From the NCBI RefSeq assembly GCF_046195335.1, contig NZ_CP176093.1: DNA of 64,000 nucleotides. One strand, given 5' to 3'. Of the stretch, positions 44,988 through 53,844 are shown in pieces; the first letter of the stretch is position 1, and every line of letters begins with the position of its first letter. A model generated the notes under the pieces. That model worked only from the letters and a program-made list of their open reading frames with translations, was not told the DNA's origin and ran no database searches. The position numbers and the translations under genes are program-made. Source of the DNA: Methanospirillum lacunae (GTDB lineage: Archaea; Halobacteriota; Methanomicrobia; Methanomicrobiales; Methanospirillaceae).

Positions 44988-45620
44988 ATGCGAGTTCCGG
45001 TAGTAATCCCTTTTAAACCGAAAAATCCTAAGACACGTCTCTCATGCGTACTTAATGATGAGGAGCGTGAGATCTTTGCCCTGGCCATGCTCCGCGATGT
45101 TGTAGGTGCAATAAGGAGTGCCGGATGCGATCCACTGATTCTCTCAACTGCTTCGTTTACACTCCCTGAAGGTGAAGAGGTACGGGTTGAGATTCTGGAT
45201 CAGGGTCTGAACGAGGCGATTGATATCTTTTGTATCGCAAACACCGGACCACTTGCCATCATCATGGCCGATCTGGCACTAGCAGATCGATCCTCAATAT
45301 TAGCATTGATGACCTCTGGCTCTGACATGGCAATTGTTCCGGGACGGGGTGGTGGAACCAATGCTGTATACATCAGGTCTGCAGACAAATTCAGGGCCCA
45401 ATATTACGGAACCAGTTATCTCAAGCATGTACGGTTTGCTTCAGATGCAGGTCTCACCTGTTCGGTTATTGACTCATTCAGGCTGTACTGTGACGTTGAT
45501 GAGCAGGATGACTTGGTTGAAGTCCTCCTCCATACTTCAGGAAATGCAAAAAAATATCTTCAGTCGTTAGGGTTTCGTATTGAATCTCGAAAAAGCAGGA
45601 TTGGGGTGTCCCGTAATTAA
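44988..45620 (+). CDS. cofC: 2-phospho-L-lactate guanylyltransferase (CofC)
   Basis: This is a 210-residue nucleotidyltransferase that makes lactyl-2-diphospho-5'-guanosine, the side-chain donor for F420. It has the N-terminal PFKPKNPKTRLS motif of the family, the IMADLALAD stretch with the metal-binding Asp, and a GRGGGTNA loop. The ATG at 44988 gives the usual family start; TTG at 44970 and ATG at 44973 are other options. It is divergent from cofG. Confidence 0.92.
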   Translation: MRVPVVIPFKPKNPKTRLSCVLNDEEREIFALAMLRDVVGAIRSAGCDPLILSTASFTLPEGEEVRVEILDQGLNEAIDIFCIANTGPLAIIMADLALADRSSILALMTSGSDMAIVPGRGGGTNAVYIRSADKFRAQYYGTSYLKHVRFASDAGLTCSVIDSFRLYCDVDEQDDLVEVLLHTSGNAKKYLQSLGFRIESRKSRIGVSRN

Positions 45621-45634
45621 TCTAATATCAGATT

Positions 45635-46084
45635 TTATTCCTGATTTTGGCGTGGCATAGGAAGATCAAGGCCGATTTTTTCATTTTTTTCAGTAAACAC
45701 TGTAAATCCTGCAAACTCAGTAATTACTGCTTCTATTACGATGTATACTTTTGTTCCTGATCTGATACATCCGGTGAGAGATGAATCTCCCCGTCCTGTC
45801 GAACAATGAAAATGGATTGCAGGACCATCTGTTCCCTCCCTTATCATTGCAATACCCACCAGTTCCCGGGCATCATCAAATGAATGCCAATTCGGATCAG
45901 GGGGGAGAACGGTTTCTTTTGGTCCGGTGACAAGGGTTCCCTGCGAAAGGGCACCAATAAGATGGATCATTCCAGATCGAATATTATTCTCGCTGATGAA
46001 GGTCTGTAGTTCTGATAGAAGATTCTCTCCATGATCAAATCTGATATAAAAGATTCGTCCCTGGGTACCTGAAGCATATTCCAT
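45635..46084 (-). CDS. PPC-domain (DUF296) protein
   Basis: This is a 149-residue single PPC/DUF296 domain protein. Typical motifs: FDHGENLLSEL, MIHLIGALSQGTLV and AIHFHCSTGRGD, the last with conserved His residues that line a metal or ligand site in the trimer. In plants the domain is joined to AT-hooks; free archaeal forms have no known role. It is convergent with cofC and reads the same way as proC, 53 bases upstream, so the two may be co-transcribed. Confidence 0.85.
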   Translation of the reverse strand: MEYASGTQGRIFYIRFDHGENLLSELQTFISENNIRSGMIHLIGALSQGTLVTGPKETVLPPDPNWHSFDDARELVGIAMIREGTDGPAIHFHCSTGRGDSSLTGCIRSGTKVYIVIEAVITEFAGFTVFTEKNEKIGLDLPMPRQNQE

Positions 46085-46137
46085 ACTACCTGTTTATCTC
46101 CACATTTATTCGAACTATACTGATTTATTATGGTTTT

Positions 46138-46956
46138 TTAATTGAAGGTCTCTGATACCCTGGTTTTGACAAGATCATACTTTGATAATGTTGTTTCAAA
46201 GAGTCTGTCAAAGACAGCAGGGAGATCTCTCTCAAGTATTTTTACTCCTTCTTCTGTGATTCCTCCTGGTGTGGCTACCCTTCGTATCAGATCTTCCGGC
46301 TCCATTCCTTCCTGAAGCATAAGAGCTGTACCAAATGCAGTGGATACAACCATCTCAAGACATTCATTGAGTGTGAGTGTACTATGTCGTGAACCTGCCA
46401 GGGCGAACTCAAGAAAAAACCGTGAGAGAAAGGCAGGAGCACAACTCATCATGTCTCCTGCAGGTTCAAAGAGTTCCTCTTTTACTAATTTAACGGTGCT
46501 GATAGCAGTAAAGAGTTCCTCGACATATCTCGCACAGTCTGGAGTTACTCTGTGGTGGTGGTAGCAAAGTGAGATCCCTTCGCCAACAGTTGAACAGACT
46601 GAAGGGAGGATTCTTGTTATCTTTCCTGGATGAATCTGTGCTAGCAGATCAGTACTGACACATGCCGCAAGTGAGATGATATGAATCTCATTGTCTCTGA
46701 CTCCACTGATCTCTTTGAGGATCCCGGTTACCTCAAGTGGTTTGACCCCGATAATTATCAGGTCTGCTACTTCTGCTACCTCACTGTTACATGTAGCAAT
46801 CCTGATTTCAGGATATCTTTCAAGCAGTGGGTTTACCTTTTCCCTGGTTCTGGTACTGATGATGATATCTTCTGGATTAAGAGCAGAGGTCTGTAAAAAC
46901 CCCTCCACAAGCATACAGTTCATCTGTCCGTATCCGATAAACCCGATGGACTTCAT
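46138..46956 (-). CDS. proC: Pyrroline-5-carboxylate reductase family protein
   Basis: This is a 272-residue NAD(P)H-dependent enzyme of the ProC family, last step of proline synthesis. The N-terminal Rossmann motif is IGFIGYGQMN, followed by IIIGVKPLEV. The helical C-terminal domain has motifs SCAPAFLSRFF and RVATPGGITEEGVKIL, which form the dimer active site. The C-terminal region is conserved enough to call ProC, although archaeal paralogues with other imine substrates exist. Confidence 0.85.
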   Translation of the reverse strand: MKSIGFIGYGQMNCMLVEGFLQTSALNPEDIIISTRTREKVNPLLERYPEIRIATCNSEVAEVADLIIIGVKPLEVTGILKEISGVRDNEIHIISLAACVSTDLLAQIHPGKITRILPSVCSTVGEGISLCYHHHRVTPDCARYVEELFTAISTVKLVKEELFEPAGDMMSCAPAFLSRFFLEFALAGSRHSTLTLNECLEMVVSTAFGTALMLQEGMEPEDLIRRVATPGGITEEGVKILERDLPAVFDRLFETTLSKYDLVKTRVSETFN

Positions 46957-47169
46957 GGTACCAGGTTGATTTTGATGGTTTATCAGTTCTGATGCGGGAT
47001 CACCGGTGTAATCAATCCGATAGAATGAGTTTTGGTTGATTATTCTTTTTCTCCTGATAAGGTTTCTCTTCAGGAAACTGCTCGTTCTGCAGAAGAAGGT
47101 GAAATTTCCGGGATAATCTGGAACTTTGCAGATAATGTTTATGATGACGTGCTCGCATACGTATATACT

Positions 47170-48051
47170 ATGATCTGGAAACGTGACTGGGGTTTGACCT
47201 ACCGGGTTTTTATCACCTGGTCCCTGCTCCTCCTGGTATATCTTGTATTTATCGGCATCCTCATGGCACTCAAACTGAGTATCGGATTTATTATTATCAT
47301 CTCAGTTGTCATGGGTCTTGTCCAGTACTTCTTCTCTGACAAACTGGTTCTGATGTCCACCGGTGCCCGTATTGTCGAAGAGGATGAAGAACCCGGCCTT
47401 CACAGGATGATTGAAAAACTCTGTACTGAAGCAGGCCTTCCAAAACCAAAAGTTGCAGTAATGCAGTCACCTATCCCGAATGCATTTGCTACCGGGAGAA
47501 GCCCGACTCATGCAGTGGTCGCAGTGACTGATTCGATTATGAGGACCCTGAATCAGCAGGAACTTGAAGCGGTCTTAGCCCATGAGCTCTCACATATAAA
47601 GAATCGTGATATCCTCACTATGACACTAGCTTCATTCATTGCGATGATCGCATCAATGATCATGCAGAACTTCCTCTTTGCCTCAATCTTTGATCGGCGT
47701 GAAGGAGGAGCAGGTGCCTGGATCATTGCAGGTATTGTTGCCGCCGTTGTCTGGGTGGTTGCAACACTCCTGATGATGGCTCTTTCCCGGTATCGTGAGT
47801 TTGCAGCAGACAGAGGGAGTGCATATATAACCAATAATCCTGAAGCACTCATCTCTGCATTAACCAAGATTAGCGGCCGTATGGAATACATCCCTGCTGA
47901 GGCCAAGGTTGCTGCAGAAGGAGCAAACGCCTTCTACATCATTCCAGCAATATCTGGCAAGACTCTTGCAAGTCTCTTCTCCACTCATCCTCCACTTGAG
48001 AAGCGGATTGAGAACCTTCGCAAAGTTGAGTCAGAACTGCGTGGATATTAA
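47170..48051 (+). CDS. htpX: Membrane zinc metalloprotease HtpX
   Basis: This is a 293-residue M48 membrane protease that removes damaged membrane proteins. The zinc motif HELSH is at 138-142, with the third ligand in the later EFAADRGSA motif, and there are membrane segments near 15-55 and 150-200. The ATG at 47170 gives the typical HtpX N-terminus (MIWKRDWGL) and length. The frame stays open upstream to a TTG at 47032, which would add 46 residues with no ribosome site. A perfect stem-loop with T tract follows the stop. Confidence 0.93.
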   Translation: MIWKRDWGLTYRVFITWSLLLLVYLVFIGILMALKLSIGFIIIISVVMGLVQYFFSDKLVLMSTGARIVEEDEEPGLHRMIEKLCTEAGLPKPKVAVMQSPIPNAFATGRSPTHAVVAVTDSIMRTLNQQELEAVLAHELSHIKNRDILTMTLASFIAMIASMIMQNFLFASIFDRREGGAGAWIIAGIVAAVVWVVATLLMMALSRYREFAADRGSAYITNNPEALISALTKISGRMEYIPAEAKVAAEGANAFYIIPAISGKTLASLFSTHPPLEKRIENLRKVESELRGY

Positions 48052-48060
48052 AACAAATGT

Positions 48061-48084
48061 AAACAGCCATCTGGCTGTTTTTTT
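48061..48084 (+). terminator. Bidirectional stem-loop between htpX and thioesterase gene
   Basis: AAACAGCC and GGCTGTTT form a perfect 8-bp stem with a 4-base loop, followed by TTTT. On the minus strand an A/T-rich arm also ends in T3, so it could serve both convergent genes. Confidence 0.6.
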
Positions 48085-48092
48085 CTTTTGTA

Positions 48093-48485
48093 TTATTTTC
48101 TTGGAGACTTCCGGTATGCAAGTCCCTGAAAAACAGCAATCTTCTCCCTATTTTGATCATACACCTCCACGACATATGATCCGAGTTTCGGGTTTGATGA
48201 AAACTCATTTGCCTCTGCAATCAGGGTACCTGATGAAGCGGCTTTCATATAGGTAATGCTGGTATTGATTGCAACAGCAGGGATTCCGCTTGTGTTGCTG
48301 GCAACGGCGAAGGCGACATCAGCGAGGGAGAAGATTACTCCTCCGTGGACTGTTCCATGACTGTTGAGATGGTTCTCTGAAATATCAAGATGGAGGGTTG
48401 ACTTTCCTGGTGAAGAACTTATCAGCCTGATTCCAAGTTGTTTGGAAAAGGGATCTGCATTGAGGAATGTTGTTGCATCATCCAT
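48093..48485 (-). CDS. PaaI-type hotdog-fold thioesterase
   Basis: This is a 130-residue hotdog thioesterase. The motif NSHGTVHGGVIFSLADVAFAVA is the PaaI signature, with Asp in the helix as the active residue, and INTSITYMKAASSG follows. It should hydrolyse an acyl-CoA of unknown identity. It is convergent with htpX and reads away from the SpoIIE-type gene upstream. Confidence 0.9.
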   Translation of the reverse strand: MDDATTFLNADPFSKQLGIRLISSSPGKSTLHLDISENHLNSHGTVHGGVIFSLADVAFAVASNTSGIPAVAINTSITYMKAASSGTLIAEANEFSSNPKLGSYVVEVYDQNREKIAVFQGLAYRKSPRK

Positions 48486-48539
48486 AGTAGAAGTCTGTAT
48501 TTGTCCGGTATCGGTTTGTCGGAATGATTAGGAGAATCG

Positions 48540-49952
48540 TTAGGTTCCAGTACAGAAACTGCCGTGTTCCTCTCCTTTCATAACTATTATCGTGATATCG
48601 TCGAATTGATCCTGTCCATCAGTATATTCATTTACTGTTTTTATGATGACATCCCTGATCTCTTCAGCAGAAGAGCATCGATGCTCGTCAATGATTGATT
48701 CTAGTCGTTCTACACCAAATTCCTCATTGTTTCGGTTTACAGATTCGGTGACACCATCAGTATACATGACCATGATATCACCAGGATTGATGGTTGTAGT
48801 CTGTTCTGTATACCTGATATCGTCCATGATCCCGAGCGCGGGGCCGGTAGTGGTGAGTTCCTCTTTGGTGCCGTTATCCCTGAATATGAGTGGGTGGTTG
48901 TGCCCTGCATTAACATAGGTGAAAGTCCGTCTGTCTGGATTTAGCACGCCGAAGAAAAGAGTGACAAACATACCTGATCGTGCATCAGCGCAGATCATTG
49001 TGTTTGTCTCTGTGATCACGCTCACTGCAGATTTATGCCATGTTGCATTGGTACGGGTAATCGTCCGGGAGAGGGCCATGAACAAGGCTGCAGGCACTCC
49101 TTTTCCAGATACGTCTGCGATCAGGATCCCTATTTTATCCTGTGAAACCGGGATGATGACATCGTAAAAGTCTCCACCAACCTCCCGGGCTGGCAGGCTG
49201 ACGGGTGAAATCTGGTATCCATTTATTGAGGGGATTGTGTCTGGGAGAAAGCTGAGTTGGATATCGCGTGCAATAGAGAGTTCTGCCTGTTTCCGTTGAA
49301 GATCTGTCCTAATCCGATCACGTTCATTGGCAGTTTCTCGTTCCTGAATCAGATTCATGTAGATGAAAGAGAATATTCCGATCCCAACCATGTTTGCAAT
49401 AGTCATAGGGAGAACTACCTGTAAGACAAGTGCGAGTGCCTGATCAAAAGGCTTTCCAAGCAGAAGTACGAGCCCCATATGAATAAGTTCCATGCAGCCC
49501 GCGGTAATAATCGCACCTTTAACACCAATGAACTGCTTTTTGTTGAGGAGATAGACTGTTCCACCAATAAGGCCCGCAATGATGGCAGCTATGGTGCAGG
49601 CAAGTTGAGAGATACCCCCTGTAATGAAGTACCGGTATAGCCCGCCGATGATACCCGCTCCTAGCCCGACCAGCGGTCCACAGGTCAGACCCGCTGCCAT
49701 AGGGCCGAGGTCCCTGATATTTATCTGAGCACCAAAAGCATAGATTCCACTTTCAGTCCCGTATATAGATACAAGACCAAAGAGCAGGATCATAAGGATC
49801 GAACTCTTCCAGGTGAGTGCCCTATTTTGAAAATCTATAAAAAAGCGTGATCTCATGATCAAATACGTGATGACGATGATCACGCAAACCATCTGCAGGA
49901 GAACGATACAGGTTCTGATGTTTCCTATGATGAGATCGAAAAATGTTGCCAT
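48540..49952 (-). CDS. Membrane-bound SpoIIE-type PP2C phosphatase (5TMR-LYT sensor)
   Basis: This is a 470-residue membrane protein. Residues about 10-205 hold six hydrophobic segments of the 5TMR-LYT type, including the NIRDLGPMAAGLTCGPLVG motif. A short coiled coil (about 208-235) leads to a SpoIIE/RsbU phosphatase domain (about 245-465) with motifs VGGDFYDV, IADVSGKGVPAALFMA, NAGHNHPL, YTDGVTES and DDITIIV. It should dephosphorylate a Ser/Thr-phosphorylated target, such as an anti-sigma-antagonist-like protein, in response to a membrane signal. No STAS partner is next to it. Confidence 0.9.
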   Translation of the reverse strand: MATFFDLIIGNIRTCIVLLQMVCVIIVITYLIMRSRFFIDFQNRALTWKSSILMILLFGLVSIYGTESGIYAFGAQINIRDLGPMAAGLTCGPLVGLGAGIIGGLYRYFITGGISQLACTIAAIIAGLIGGTVYLLNKKQFIGVKGAIITAGCMELIHMGLVLLLGKPFDQALALVLQVVLPMTIANMVGIGIFSFIYMNLIQERETANERDRIRTDLQRKQAELSIARDIQLSFLPDTIPSINGYQISPVSLPAREVGGDFYDVIIPVSQDKIGILIADVSGKGVPAALFMALSRTITRTNATWHKSAVSVITETNTMICADARSGMFVTLFFGVLNPDRRTFTYVNAGHNHPLIFRDNGTKEELTTTGPALGIMDDIRYTEQTTTINPGDIMVMYTDGVTESVNRNNEEFGVERLESIIDEHRCSSAEEIRDVIIKTVNEYTDGQDQFDDITIIVMKGEEHGSFCTGT

Positions 49953-50162
49953 GTACTCACTTTTGGTAAGGATTCTTGTCCATCATCCCTGGATGAAGTG
50001 ATCCCCTGAATTGATAAGAAAAGTATACTCCGGGAGATTTATCCTGATCAGTTTCTATCCCCGTATGAGTAATCCAACTATCTGAGTTTATCATATCTCG
50101 CACACCCGATGAAGATGAGAATAATTCGAAAGTCTCAATAATCCTGGCGTAGATAGAATCGT

Positions 50163-50738
50163 ATGAAAATATTTCATTATATATTCCTCTTGATTCTGGT
50201 ATCAGGAGTCCTGGTCTCCGGTTGTATCCAGGCTTCAGAGAGTCAGAAAGGTCAGAGTGGTGCTGATAGCCTATCCAACAAATCATTTGTGGTGTCAGTC
50301 AGTTCTGCAATTAATGGGTCAACCCTTCCCACCAGATACACCTGTATGGGTCCTGGACAGGTTCCGTCAATATTTTGGAAAAATGCTCCTACAGAAACAA
50401 AATCAATAGTTCTTATTATGGATGATCCCGATGCTCGAGATAATGTGTTTACACACTGGATTGTGTATAATCTAAATCCTGGGGATGAAGCGATACCCCC
50501 CAATCAGGTCCCTGCTGCAGATCGTGCTGGATCCGGGTATCAGGGGGTAAATTCATTAGGGTCAAAGGGATATTACCCACCATGCCCCACGGGAGGGCAA
50601 ACCCACCGGTATATTTTTACACTTTATGCCCTCGATTCAGTAATCAAACCTAATCCTGCAGACCGGTCACATGTAGATGCAGCAATGGAAGGACATGTTC
50701 TGGCAAAGGCCAGAAGTATTACTTTCTTTGGGCAGTGA
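50163..50738 (+). CDS. PEBP-family lipoprotein (YbhB/YbcL-like)
   Basis: This is a 191-residue protein with a lipobox LVSGC (Cys21) behind a hydrophobic segment, so it is anchored outside the cell membrane. The mature part is a phosphatidylethanolamine-binding-like (YbhB/YbcL) domain with the motifs DDPDAR and THWIVYNL, and a GGQTHRYIFTLYAL strand around the ligand pocket. The natural ligand is unknown. It stands alone. Confidence 0.9.
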   Translation: MKIFHYIFLLILVSGVLVSGCIQASESQKGQSGADSLSNKSFVVSVSSAINGSTLPTRYTCMGPGQVPSIFWKNAPTETKSIVLIMDDPDARDNVFTHWIVYNLNPGDEAIPPNQVPAADRAGSGYQGVNSLGSKGYYPPCPTGGQTHRYIFTLYALDSVIKPNPADRSHVDAAMEGHVLAKARSITFFGQ

Positions 50739-50798
50739 CATCTCTCATTCCCATCGAAAATTCCAGTTTCCTTTTTTTTCTGATATTTCTATCTTACA

Positions 50799-51911
50799 TT
50801 ATCGCCGAAAATAACTGGATAATTCTGCAAAAAGTAACCCGGCTATGAATGCAACAGCGATCCCAGCTGGAATAGCGATGAATGCCATCACCATGGAAAC
50901 AAGAGGTTCTTCAGTCTTTAACCCATGTCCAATAAGTTCTAGAGCAACAGCAAAAAGCAAGGCTCCAAATACTCCTCCCGGAATTGCAGTTAGAGTTTCA
51001 GGGTTTGTAAGAAATACCGACCCACAGATAAGAATTATACCACCTATAATCATAGCACAACCAGAGCGTGCACCGAAACGGTAATGTGCAGCTACCCCCC
51101 CTGCCCCGTGACACATGGGAAATCCTCCAAGAATTGATGTGGAAAGACTCATTGCTCCAATAGTAAAACTCAATTTGTCTGGAGTGATTCTGCGATGAAA
51201 TAGTTCGGTTGAAAGAAGTGCTGTCGCAAGAATTGAATTTGCCAGTGTAAGCGGGATCTGGGGGATGACAAGAACCCATGTCGCTGTCACATACTCCTGA
51301 TAATTTGGTAATGATACGATAGGAAGAGTGGGAAGAGCCGCTGTTGGAATTCCAGTTGTACTTAAAAGTGCGATTATTCCGATACAGAGGATGACGAGAG
51401 CAGAAAGATCAGGCAGGTGAACCAGCCTTTTTCCAAGTAAAAACAAAGCCAGGATCACAAGACAGAAAATGAAGAAGGAAAGATCATGTATCCCGAATTC
51501 CATGATTGCACTCCTGAGAAGGATCAACCCGAGCGCGAGTTGAATCCCGCGTACAACCGAAGATGGAATTCTGGTTGCCAACCATTGCATCTTTCCGCTC
51601 AGGCCAACCAGACAGAAGAGAGTCCCGGTAATGATACCAGATGCAGCAATCTCTCCGGTGGTAACTCCTCCGGCTATAGCAACTGCGGCTACTGCTTTGA
51701 GCGGTTCTACTGATATTGGGATTTTGTACACGAAACCAGTGATGATATACCATATCCCACAGGAGAGGAGCATTAATGAAAGGGACATACCGGTTGCAAG
51801 TGATACGGCAAAGAAGAGAGGAATTATTGTCCCAAAGTTGCCCACTGATCCGGCAATATTTCCAAGTGTTATTCTGAAAAAGTCACCATCCTCAGGTTGT
51901 ACAGTTAGCAT
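50799..51911 (-). CDS. MOT1-like molybdate/sulfate transporter
   Basis: This is a 370-residue membrane protein with about 10-12 hydrophobic segments. The two signature regions of the MOT1 molybdate transporter family are present: an N-terminal one (PISVEPLKAVAAVAIA near residues 65-80) and a later one (FPMCHGAGGVAAHYRFGARS). Methanogens need molybdate or tungstate for formylmethanofuran dehydrogenase and formate dehydrogenase, so import of such an oxyanion is a fair guess. The ATG at 51911 is preferred over a GTG at 51920. It follows the receiver gene at 52.1 kb, 227 bases downstream. Confidence 0.85.
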   Translation of the reverse strand: MLTVQPEDGDFFRITLGNIAGSVGNFGTIIPLFFAVSLATGMSLSLMLLSCGIWYIITGFVYKIPISVEPLKAVAAVAIAGGVTTGEIAASGIITGTLFCLVGLSGKMQWLATRIPSSVVRGIQLALGLILLRSAIMEFGIHDLSFFIFCLVILALFLLGKRLVHLPDLSALVILCIGIIALLSTTGIPTAALPTLPIVSLPNYQEYVTATWVLVIPQIPLTLANSILATALLSTELFHRRITPDKLSFTIGAMSLSTSILGGFPMCHGAGGVAAHYRFGARSGCAMIIGGIILICGSVFLTNPETLTAIPGGVFGALLFAVALELIGHGLKTEEPLVSMVMAFIAIPAGIAVAFIAGLLFAELSSYFRR

Positions 51912-52138
51912 ACTCCTCACACGACATGACAGGGACTGAAAGTGCCCTGGACCAGGGTATACACCTCTGCCCTTTATTAAAAAAACTCATCCCGGTCTTG
52001 AATTCTCTATCTGATATTAATCCCTCGATCTGATCAACAAGTTGTTGCCCGGTGAGGTGGATGACCAATTCAAAAAAGGCTATATTGCCATAGAAGAGGA
52101 GTTCAGTGACATCTGAACAGGTGAAACTATTATCCTGA

Positions 52139-52522
52139 TCACTCAGGGCTAATGACCTTTTTGATGGTTTCATCAAGAACAGCCTTTGTATATGGCTTCA
52201 TGAGAACCCCGGTGAATCCAAAGTCCCTGAATCGTGAGACTGCAGGATCGTTTGCATCGCCACTTGATACAAGTGCTTTTACTTTTGGATCCATCTCCAG
52301 AAGGGCGGCTATGACCTCTTTACCTCCAGGTCCCCCGGGAACGGATAGATCAAGTATGACAACATCAAATCGTGCACCCTGATCAAGTGCCGCCCGATAT
52401 GCTTCAATTGAATCTTCTCCTTTACTGGTAATAACAGCATCATACCCGAGTTTCTTCAGGAGTATTGAGGTGATCTCACAGATGGCTGGTTCGTCATCAA
52501 GGAGAAGAATTCGATGAGTCAT
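52139..52522 (-). CDS. Stand-alone response-regulator receiver domain
   Basis: This is a 127-residue receiver domain. The acidic pair is in LLLDDEPA, the phosphorylated Asp in DVVILDLSVPGGPGG, the Ser in ALVSSGD and the Lys in GVLMKPY. The GGPGG loop after the phosphorylation site and the SSGD motif are typical of receivers next to PAS histidine kinases. There is no output domain. The partner kinase is outside the window. Confidence 0.9.
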   Translation of the reverse strand: MTHRILLLDDEPAICEITSILLKKLGYDAVITSKGEDSIEAYRAALDQGARFDVVILDLSVPGGPGGKEVIAALLEMDPKVKALVSSGDANDPAVSRFRDFGFTGVLMKPYTKAVLDETIKKVISPE

Positions 52523-52645
52523 GAAACGTGTGTAGGTATGTATGGTATACCCACATATTTTCTTTGTGAAATGAGTAACTGAGGTTTATCGCATGTTCGG
52601 CAGTGATCTTCATATCAGAGGTATGTCTAATTTTATGGGATTTGT

Positions 52646-53764
52646 GTGTATATTCATCTCTTTCTCACGGACTCCTGCAATCTCGCTTGTAATTACTGCC
52701 GGGGGAAAATATTTGATACCCCTGAACTGGAACGTGATGAGATCTCTTTCGATGCAGACATCCCAGTAGATGCCACTTACGATCTCACTGACCTGTACTC
52801 CTTTCTTTCCCGAGATCCCGGAGTAGTTGTCACATTTATCGGTGGTGAGCCGACGCTTCGCAGTGATCTCATCATCCGAATCATGGAAGATCTCCCTGAC
52901 ACCCGTTTCATGATCCAGACAAATGGCATTCTTCTTCACCGGCTCCCTTCAGAAATCGTAAACAGGTTTGAGACGATTCTGATCTCAATCGATGGTGATA
53001 AAGAGACAACTGATACTGGCAGGGGGTTAGGCACCTATCAACGGGTAATGGACAATATTCAGAACATTCTTGCTAATGGATATGTGGGTGAGATAATTGC
53101 CAGGATGACAGTTCATGAACCTGTTGATATCCAAAAATCAGTCCTTCATCTCTCTCACAATGCTGAATACTCATTTTCATCCATTCACTGGCAAATTGAT
53201 GCTAACTTCTGGAATGATTTTCAGATTAGAAACTTTGAATCCTGGGTAAAAAAATCGTACCTTCCGGGCATTAAACATCTAGCAGAAGAATGGGTATCCC
53301 GGATGGAACAGACCGGGGTTGTCGAGAGATGGTATCCGTTTATCGATCCGGTTGAAGATTTGCTTCTCAAACGCTCTTCCCGGCTTAGATGCGGATCTGG
53401 ATTTGCAAACTACACAGTTTTAACAAATGGTCAGATTTCGCCATGTCCGATTATGATAGGGATGGCCGATTATTATCTGGGAACGATCACCACTGCAGAT
53501 ATTCGGAATCTACCCGATGTCCCTGTTCCCGGAGCCTGTGCAGTATGTGATATTCGAGATCTCTGTGGTGGAAGATGTCTCTATTCTGCAGTTCTTGAGC
53601 CCTGGCCACAGGAGGGGCGTGAACTTGTGTGTACAACTGTCAGAGAATTATTTAAGGTATTGTCAGATTTACTTCCACGGATTCAATATCTTCTCAATAC
53701 CGGTGTTATCACAATGACAGACTTTAATCACGAGAAGTACAATGGATGCGAGATTATCCCTTAA
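52646..53764 (+). CDS. Radical SAM/SPASM enzyme, putative peptide-modifying (AF0577-like)
   Basis: This is a 372-residue radical SAM protein. The cluster motif CxxxCxxC is C11, C15, C18 (HLFLTDSCNLACNYCRG). A SPASM-type Cys-rich end (CGSGFANYTV near residue 252, then CPI, CAVCDIRDLCGGRC) binds additional Fe-S clusters, as in peptide-maturing enzymes. It matches the pattern of the archaeal AF0577 family of putative peptide-modifying enzymes. GTG is the only start in frame because TAA lies 15 bases upstream. I see no convincing precursor peptide beside it. Confidence 0.85.
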   Translation: MYIHLFLTDSCNLACNYCRGKIFDTPELERDEISFDADIPVDATYDLTDLYSFLSRDPGVVVTFIGGEPTLRSDLIIRIMEDLPDTRFMIQTNGILLHRLPSEIVNRFETILISIDGDKETTDTGRGLGTYQRVMDNIQNILANGYVGEIIARMTVHEPVDIQKSVLHLSHNAEYSFSSIHWQIDANFWNDFQIRNFESWVKKSYLPGIKHLAEEWVSRMEQTGVVERWYPFIDPVEDLLLKRSSRLRCGSGFANYTVLTNGQISPCPIMIGMADYYLGTITTADIRNLPDVPVPGACAVCDIRDLCGGRCLYSAVLEPWPQEGRELVCTTVRELFKVLSDLLPRIQYLLNTGVITMTDFNHEKYNGCEIIP

Positions 53765-53800
53765 TCCCGCACTATTGTTTTATCTAAAAAAAGTATTCAT

Positions 53801-53822
53801 CCGGGGGCAGGTCTTGCCCGGG
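53801..53822 (-). terminator. Stem-loop between convergent genes
   Basis: CCGGGGGCA and TGCCCGGG can pair with one unpaired G, and on the minus strand a T7 run follows about ten bases after the stem. It lies between the stop codons of the radical SAM gene and the lipoprotein gene. Confidence 0.5.
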
Positions 53823-53844
53823 TTTGAATGCTAATTATAAACGA

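Noticed and set aside
47032..47169. 46-residue N-terminal extension of HtpX from TTG
   Set aside because: There is no ribosome site, and the family length and N-terminus fit the ATG at 47170.
49957..50286. 109-residue minus-strand frame between the SpoIIE phosphatase and the PEBP lipoprotein
   Set aside because: It overlaps the start of the lipoprotein on the other strand, has no ribosome site or recognisable motif, and its composition looks random.
51892..52176. 94-residue minus-strand frame between receiver and MOT1 transporter
   Set aside because: It overlaps both neighbours and has no ribosome site; part of it (LLFYGNIAFFELVIHL) looks protein-like, but that is too little to call a gene.
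52592..52771. Possible small peptide gene overlapping the start of the radical SAM gene
   Set aside because: Most of it is the +1 frame of the enzyme gene, so it is probably a shadow and not a precursor peptide.
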